From assembly GCF_046630445.1 (NCBI RefSeq), contig NC_092340.1, forward strand, positions 364,106,001 to 364,170,000: a DNA stretch of 64,000 bases, read 5' to 3'. Below, one piece after another: positions 58,292-64,000 of the stretch. Positions within the stretch are counted from its first letter, which is position 1; the number at the start of each line of letters is the position of its first letter. Source of the stretch: Rutidosis leptorrhynchoides. Lineage: Eukaryota; Streptophyta; Magnoliopsida; Asterales; Asteraceae. Both the position numbers and the translations under genes were made by a program. The notes under the pieces were generated by a model that saw nothing but the letters and a program-made list of their open reading frames with translations, made no database searches and was not told where the DNA came from.

Positions 58292-59413
58292 ACACTGCTC
58301 ACAACTAATTCGTATTGAGTGAATATCTTTAGTCATCTTTTCCATTCGTCTCTCGAAAGCATCTATCTTTGCGGAAATGGAATCTAAGTCATGGCTAGAA
58401 TCGGCTCTAGCTGCTTTAGATGATCTAATGATATCTTTTTCTTGGTGCCACTCATGCGAGTGGGAAGCAGTGTTATCAATAATTTTGTAAGCATCAGTTT
58501 CGGTTTTCTTCATAATAGAACCACCAGCTGCTATATCTATGTCTTTTCTTGTAGTGATGTCGCATCCTCGGTAGAATATTTGTACTATTTGACAGGTGTC
58601 TAAACCATGTTGCGGACATCCTCTTAACAACTTTCCATATCTTGTCCATGCCTCATATAGAGTTTCATTTGGTTTCTGTGTGAACGTAACAATTTCTGCT
58701 TGAAGTCTTACGGCTTTAGATGCAGGAAAGAATTGTTTAAGAAATTTGTCAATTAAAACGTCCCATGTATCAATCGCCCCTTCAGGTAACGATTCCAACC
58801 AATCTTTGGCTTCTCCCTTTAAAGTCCAGGGAAATAACATGAGATATATCTGTTCATCCTCCACTTCTCGGATTTTAAATAGTGTGCAGATCCTATTAAA
58901 GGTACGTAGATGTTCATTTGGATCTTCCTTCGGTGCACCACTAAATTGGCATTGATTAGTCACCATGTGTAGAATTTGTCCTTTGATTTCATAATCTGGC
59001 GCATTAATGTCTGGATGAGTAATTGCGTGACCTTGGCCAGTGCGTTTAGCTCTCATTTGGTCTTCCATACTTAAAGGTTCCAGATTCTCCATAATTGAAT
59101 TTGTTGAATCGGTATCAATAGATGATTCTGATTTAATGGTTCGTTCCTCAACAATCTCTGTTTGAATGATTGGTGGTTCCGGAGGAAAGTTTAATGGTTC
59201 AGGATCTATGAACCGTTCCTGAATATTCTCTGGATTCTCAATTGTGAGGTTGGGTTCAAAAAATGGATTATCGGAAATTTGAACTGAAGTACTTGGTTGA
59301 CTGGATGACGATTCTAAAGAAAAATCAACGGCGGTTATATTTGTTAAACGATGTCTTGATCGAGTTACAGGTGGTGAACGTACAAAAGGTGGTGAACGTC
59401 TTGCTCGGTGCAT
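58292..59413 (-). CDS. Element B gag, N-terminal part (before insertion C)
   Basis: ATG 59413 (MHRARRSPPFVRSPPVTRSRH), 374 open codons on the minus strand to the end of CEQC, the first half of the zinc knuckle, where C is inserted; the frame continues at 48527. Gag core motifs: QCQFSGAPKEDPNEHLRTF, FPWTLKGEAKDWLESLPEG, YGKLLRGCPQHGL. Close to C's gag. Without C the combined B gag-pol would be an unbroken frame of about 1868 codons. It encodes the structural protein of the particle; a stop from C's LTR now truncates it. Confidence 0.93.
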
Positions 59414-60799
59414 TCACTGAATATCCTATTAGTTTTAAAAAGGAAAGAAAAATTATAATAAGTTATCCAATTAATAGACTTTTCTGATTTTGCCCACGTT
59501 TCGAATAGCCAAAAGATGCAGCAGAGGGGCAGGATTCGTTTGGTCTCAATATAATTGAGGACTGTTTGGCTCCAATAACCCGGTCCACGTACAAATCCAA
59601 CTATTACTACGAACCAGAAAATTTTGATGTCTATCAATTTAACCACTTAAAATAAATTTTCGTAATTTTAAGAAATTTAGATAAGAAGTAGAAAAAAATT
59701 CTAAGTCCTAAAACTAGAATAGCGAGAAATAAGAGAGAAAAAGAGTTCGTCGAAAAAAAAATCGAAAAAGGAAAAATAATGGTTGAAAAATAAAACGTGA
59801 CGGAAAAATAAAAGAAACTTATAAAAACTTAAAAATACTTGACTAACCTAACCTTATTACTACAACTAACTTAAAATTATAATCGCAAATTGAAATTACT
59901 AATTGGAATGATAATTGGTACATAGTAAAAGGTGTCTAAAAATATTAAAGCTTACAGGAAAAACTAAATCCCAAATGGAAATAACTTAAAAAGAAACTAA
60001 AACTTAAAAAGGCGTCGCAAAATTCTAAAGCACCTAAATCTTAGTCTAAAGAAAAAGCACTTAAGGAATTCTACGGCAAAGCCTAAAAATCTAGGAGTAA
60101 AAATAACTATAGCAAAAACTAAGTTTAAAATTAAATATGAGCTAAAAAAATACAAATATTACGCTACAACGATTAAAAAGGTACAAAATATAAAAATATA
60201 CAAAAAGTTGTAAAAAGTACAATTTTTATAAAAATATTGTTTTTATATTATTTTTTTAATAAAACTATTAATTTTACAATTTAATAAAACTAATTAAACA
60301 AAATACATAAATTAAATAAAAAGTAAAAATAAAACTAAAACTAATAATAATAATAATAATAATTAGGTTTAAATAATAATAATAATTAAAAATAACCCGT
60401 AATTAATGCAGATTTAGGGTTTTTGTCCGTGTGTCAGATGGTCTCCGCGAGTCGCGGCAATTAAAGAAGAAAACCCCGCGAGTCGCGGGGTTCAGAAATT
60501 CTGTTGACAGCTTTCAATTTTTACGCGTTTTTCTTTATTTTTTTTTATTTTATGTTTTCTGTTTTTTAAATAAATAAAAGATTTTAAAATAAAACTTATA
60601 TTTTTATAAACTAAAATAGAAATAAAGAAACTTATAAAACTTGAATATTTAACAAAATCTTAAAAATACTTATATTTTTGTTTTTTTTTATATTTTCGAA
60701 TAATTAAAACGTATTTTTACAAAAACGAATTTTTAATAAAAGTAACTAAAAATCTTTTTTTTTTATATTAGCGTTGCGCTTCCGGCTTTTAAGATGAAA
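59414..60799 (-). other. Element B leader between PBS and gag
   Basis: AT-rich. Contains CTCCGCGAGTCGCGG (60442-60457) and CCCCGCGAGTCGCGGGG (60474-60490), further copies of the family motif. There are ATT/AAT microsatellites near 60340-60390. The frame 59365-59646 is shared with C but is not protein-like. No gene seen. Confidence 0.7.
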
Positions 60800-60817
60800 T
60801 CCCCGGCAGCGGCGCCA
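60800..60817 (-). other. Element B primer binding site (tRNA-Asp type)
   Basis: Minus strand TGGCGCCGCTGCCGGGGA, eight bases inside the 5' LTR; same sequence as element A's PBS. Confidence 0.9.
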
Positions 60818-60825
60818 AAAATACT

Positions 60826-62815
60826 TGATGTCGTACGAGGTGTATATAAAATAGTTTATATTTTACTAGGAAAAACTATTAAATACGATACAATTTTACA
60901 CAAGATATTTATTTATTTATAGAATGGATATACTTAAACCTTGCTACAACACTTATAGGCAGTGTACCTAATCGTACAGTAGTGTAGTTTTTAGTAAGTC
61001 CGGTTCGTTCCACAGGGAAATCTTTAAACAAAGCTCAACGCTATATTAGTTTACTTTTATAAAAATACAAATATATATATAAGTAATATTATTATTATAA
61101 AGGGGGGTTTTTACCGTTTAATGACCGGTTTGTCGATTTTAAGATTTTAGTCGCAGTTAAAACCTAATGTAAAATATAAAATAAATACAAGACTTAAATT
61201 AAAGCGTAAAGTAAATAACGATAATGAAATTGCGAATAATAAAAGTGCGATAAAATAAAATTTCGATAATTAAAAAGTATGATAATTAAAAGTGCGATTA
61301 AATAACAATAAATAAAAGTGCGATAATTAGAAGTGCAATTAAATATAAAATAAAGGAAATTAAATATGAAATAAAAGAATTATGCTTATTTAAACTTCCG
61401 TAATCATGATGTTTGACGTGTTGATTTTAGTTTTATGCCCATGGGTTAATTGTCCTTTGTCCTGGATTATTCAATATGTCCGTCTGGTTTTTGTCCATAA
61501 CAGTCCATCAGTCATAAATATAAAGTGCGAGTGTCCTCGTCAAATTATTCTTATACCCGAAGTTAAATATTCCAACTAATTGGGGATTCGAATTGTAACA
61601 AGGTTTTAATACTTTGTTTAATGAATACACCAGGTTATCGACTGCGTGTAAACCAAGGTTTTACCACTTTGTTAACAATTACACCAATTACCCTTGAATG
61701 TAATTTCACCCCTGTTTTAATTATTCTAGTGGCTATTAATCCATTCCCATGTCCGGTTAAATGAACGATTATTCTTACATATAAATACCCCGCCCATCGT
61801 GTCCGATCGAGTGTATATGGTAATTTATAGGGACGCCCAATTGTAAATCTTTATATTAACATTAACAAACTTTCATTTAGTTAAACAAATATAAAGCCCA
61901 TTAATAGCCCATAGTCTAATTTCCACAAGTGTCGTTCTTCTGTCCAAACCCCAATTATGGTACAAAGCCCAATTACCCAATTTTAGTAATTAGCCCAACA
62001 TCATGATTACTTCGTTTTAAATAAGCATAATAATAACTTAGCTACGAGACATTAATGTAAAAAGGTTGAACATAACTTACAATGATTAAAAATAGCGTAG
62101 CGTTACACGGACAGAATTTCGACTTACACCCTTACAACATTCGCTAACATACCCTTATTATTAGGATTTAAAATTAAAATTAAAATTAAAATATAAATTA
62201 TATATATATATATTACGTATATATTGAGAGAGAGATAGAAATAGAATATGAAATTTGATCAGAATTCGGTTTGCTTTATAGCCAGAGTTGAAAATTGGGG
62301 CTCCGCGACTCGCGGCAAAATCCCCTTCAAACTCCGCGAGTCGCGGAGATAGAAATTACAGCTCAGTCCTTGGAGTTTTCTCTGCCGACGGTTTTTAATA
62401 TATATATATAATATATATATAATTAATATAATTAATTATATATTATATTATATTTATATATATAGTTAACTTGTAATTTTTAGTCCGTTGCGTCGAGCGT
62501 TAAGAGTTGACTCTGGTCCCGGTTCCGGATTTTCGAACGTCCTCGCGTACAATTTAATATCTTGTACTTTACGTTTTGAATCTTGTACTTTTGTAATTTC
62601 GAGACGTTTCTTATTAATTATTGGAACCTTTTTGATTGTCTTTTGTACTTTTGAGCTTTTTGGTCGTTTGCGTCTTCAATTCGTCGAATCTGTCTTTTGT
62701 CTTCACCTTTTATTATACAAACGAATATCACTTGTAAATAGAACAATTGCAACTAAAAGCTTGTCTTTCTTGAGGAATAATGCTATGAAATATATGTTCG
62801 TTTTTAGCATTATCA
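60826..62815 (-). repeat. Element B 5' LTR
   Basis: 1990 bp, partner of 25264-27251. Palindromes and TATA lie at 62272-62348. At the outer end AGCATTAT(CA) at 62806-62815 pairs with ATAATGCT at 62777-62784, a terminal hairpin like that in element A. TSD CCCAC follows (62816-62820). The long + frame opening at 62488 merely runs from this LTR into T1 gag. Confidence 0.93.
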
Positions 62816-62820
62816 CCCAC

Positions 62821-64000
62821 AACTTCAGTGGAACAGAGGGGCCGGTTGGTCTCACTAGATGGTTCGAGAAGTTAGAATCTGTGTTTCGAGTTAGTAACTG
62901 TTCAGAGGAGAATAAGACCAAGTTTGCTTCATGCACGCTGTCTGACGGCGCACTAACGTGGTGGAACACGTTGGCTCAAGCAAAAGGTATTGATGAGGCA
63001 TTTGCTACCCCATGGGAGGAGTTCAAAGGGGCCCTGATTGAGGAATATTGCCCTAGGACTGAGATCCAGAAGATGGAGATGGAATTTATGCAGTTAAAGG
63101 CCGTTGGGAACGACCTTGATAGTTACAACCGGAGATTTTTGGAACTAGCCCTGATGTGTCCTACCATGGTTACCCCGGAGTTCAAGCGTATGGAAAGGTA
63201 CTTCTGGGGACTTCCTAAGAGCAGTAAGGGAAATGTTACTTCGTCTAAGCCACCTAATGTCCCGGAAGCAATGCGCATGATGCATACTTTAATGAATCAA
63301 ATTATCATCGATGAACCGGAGAAGGCTAAGTCTGAAGCGGGTAGTAGTGAGAAGCGCAAATGGGATAACAACAGGGGAATGACCTATGATCAAAACCCGG
63401 CAAAGCGACATGAGGGTTTCAGAGGAAAAAACAACGGTGGAAACCCCAATCCGAACACCAACTCCAACCCGAACTACAAGGGAACCTTACCACAATGCAA
63501 GCGGTGCTACAAGCACCATACTGGGTATTGTAACGTTGTTTGTGAAAAGTGCCAATGGACTGGGCATATCGGTAAGGACTGCAAGGTCACCACTTTGAAT
63601 GGGAAGCCGAACACCAATGGACCTAAAAAGTGCTACGAATGCGGACAAACGGGCCATTTCAGAAACGCGTGCCCCAACAAAAGAAAAGACAGTGGACCAC
63701 CCCGTGGTAGATCTTTCAACGTTAATGCAAGGGATGCACGTGAGAATCCCGACTTGGTGACATGTATATTCACTATCAAAAATTTATTAGCTTCTATCCT
63801 ATTTGATACTGGTGCTGATAGAAGTTATGTATGTAGACACTTTTGCGATAAGATTAATTGGTCGTTAGTCCCGTTAAAGGAAAGTATGCTTGTAGAGGTA
63901 GCCAATGGAAAACTTGAGAAAGTTGACCATATTAGTTGAGGAGCTATTATCAACATAGCTGGTGCAGAATTGGAAATTGACTTGATACCCATTAAGTTGG
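62821..64000 (+). pseudogene. T1 gag and start of protease (continues past window), with a premature stop
   Basis: Continues the frame interrupted at 25263: NFSGTEGPVGLTRWFEKLES, LTWWNTLAQAKG, then zinc motifs CKRCYKHHTGYC, CEKCQWTGHIGKDC and CYECGQTGHFRNAC, and protease [13 protein letters not shown] (near 63800). A TGA at 63937-63939 falls where D has an arginine codon ([11 protein letters not shown] in D; S-stop-GAIINIAGAE here), consistent with CGA to TGA. After it the frame remains similar to D (LEIDLIPIKL). RT and integrase are outside the window. Confidence 0.88.

Larger units (their letters stand above)
25264..62815 (-). mobile_element. Element B: large Athila-clade Ty3 retrotransposon, carrying nested D and C
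   Basis: On the minus strand, the 5' LTR is 60826-62815 and the 3' LTR 25264-27251; TSD CCCAC (25259-25263, 62816-62820). Without C and D it is about 16.9 kb. Order in its own sense: 5' LTR, tRNA-Asp-type PBS, leader, gag-pol (interrupted by C), small zinc-finger-like ORF, env-position ORF (interrupted by D), 3' region with conserved hairpins, PPT and 3' LTR. By eye the LTRs differ by about six substitutions plus a 2-bp AT-repeat indel, so B is older than C and D. Confidence 0.93.
7762..64000 (+). mobile_element. Element T1: Tekay/Del-like Ty3 chromovirus, 5' part, carrying nested A and B (3' end outside window)
   Basis: T1 begins with TGTAACGACCC, typical of plant Tekay/Del LTRs and shared with element D. 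Its pieces are 7762-10106 and 22895-23580 (5' LTR split by A), 23581-25263 (PBS, leader ORF, gag start) and 62821-64000 (rest of gag and start of protease). The pieces join exactly when A, B and one copy of each TSD are removed: GTGGG at 10102-10106/22890-22894 and CCCAC at 25259-25263/62816-62820. The coding regions carry several nonsense codons, so T1 is defective. The 3' LTR lies beyond the window. Confidence 0.85.

Noticed and set aside
59365..59646. Hydrophobic 72-93-codon minus frame in the leaders of B and C (also 55364-55582)
   Set aside because: Shared because the leaders are homologous. It overlaps the gag start region and has no recognisable domain; treated as untranslated leader.
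62488..63939. A 483-codon + strand frame as one gene
   Set aside because: Its first about 110 codons are B's LTR read antisense; only 62821 onward is T1 gag.

Overview
This window is plant nuclear DNA (AT-rich, introns with GT..AG borders, plant-type LTR retrotransposons). It looks like an angiosperm eudicot, and the LTR types make me lean weakly towards Asteraceae. It has a gene end on the left and a deeply nested pile of LTR retrotransposons filling everything from about 5.9 kb to the right edge. There is no bacterial, CRISPR, rRNA or tRNA content.

Left edge (1-5.9 kb): the last six coding exons of a TIC22-type chloroplast import gene (33-2656, + strand), its probable 3'UTR with an intron, a small fold-back element (3906-4066), and a decayed PIF/Harbinger transposase on the minus strand (4633-5854).

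Retrotransposon nest, read from target-site duplications (TSDs). E (5903-7761) is an LTR, probably Copia, that was hit by T1. T1 (7762 to beyond 64000, + strand) is a decayed Tekay/Del-like Ty3 chromovirus. Its 5' LTR was hit by A (10107-22889, +, Athila clade, TSD GTGGG). Its gag was hit by B (25264-62815, minus, a second Athila family, TSD CCCAC). B in turn carries D (30555-41444, +, Tekay-like, TSD AAATG) in its env-position ORF and C (48533-58291, minus, Athila-related but without RT, RNase H or integrase, TSD ACACT) inside its gag zinc knuckle. The deepest chains are E > T1 > B > C and E > T1 > B > D. LTR pairs compared by eye give the same order: B about 6 substitutions in 1.99 kb, C about 3 in 1.78 kb, D 1 in 2.72 kb.

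Coding state: D has an intact 1472-aa gag-pol and near-identical LTRs and may be competent. B's gag-pol is open on both sides of C and would have been uninterrupted before C landed. C keeps an intact 905-aa gag-protease and needs other enzymes in trans. A carries several nonsense codons and a frameshift. T1 is defective.

The most interesting signals lie outside the standard domains. These are family-specific GC-rich near-palindromes beside LTR TATA boxes and in pol/env spacers; conserved, covarying hairpins paired with polypurine-tract-like motifs in the 3' regions of A, B and C; extra acidic ORFs between PBS and gag in the Tekay-like elements T1 and D; a probably spliced env-position gene and a small zinc-finger-like ORF in B; and C as a recently moved gag-protease-only element.
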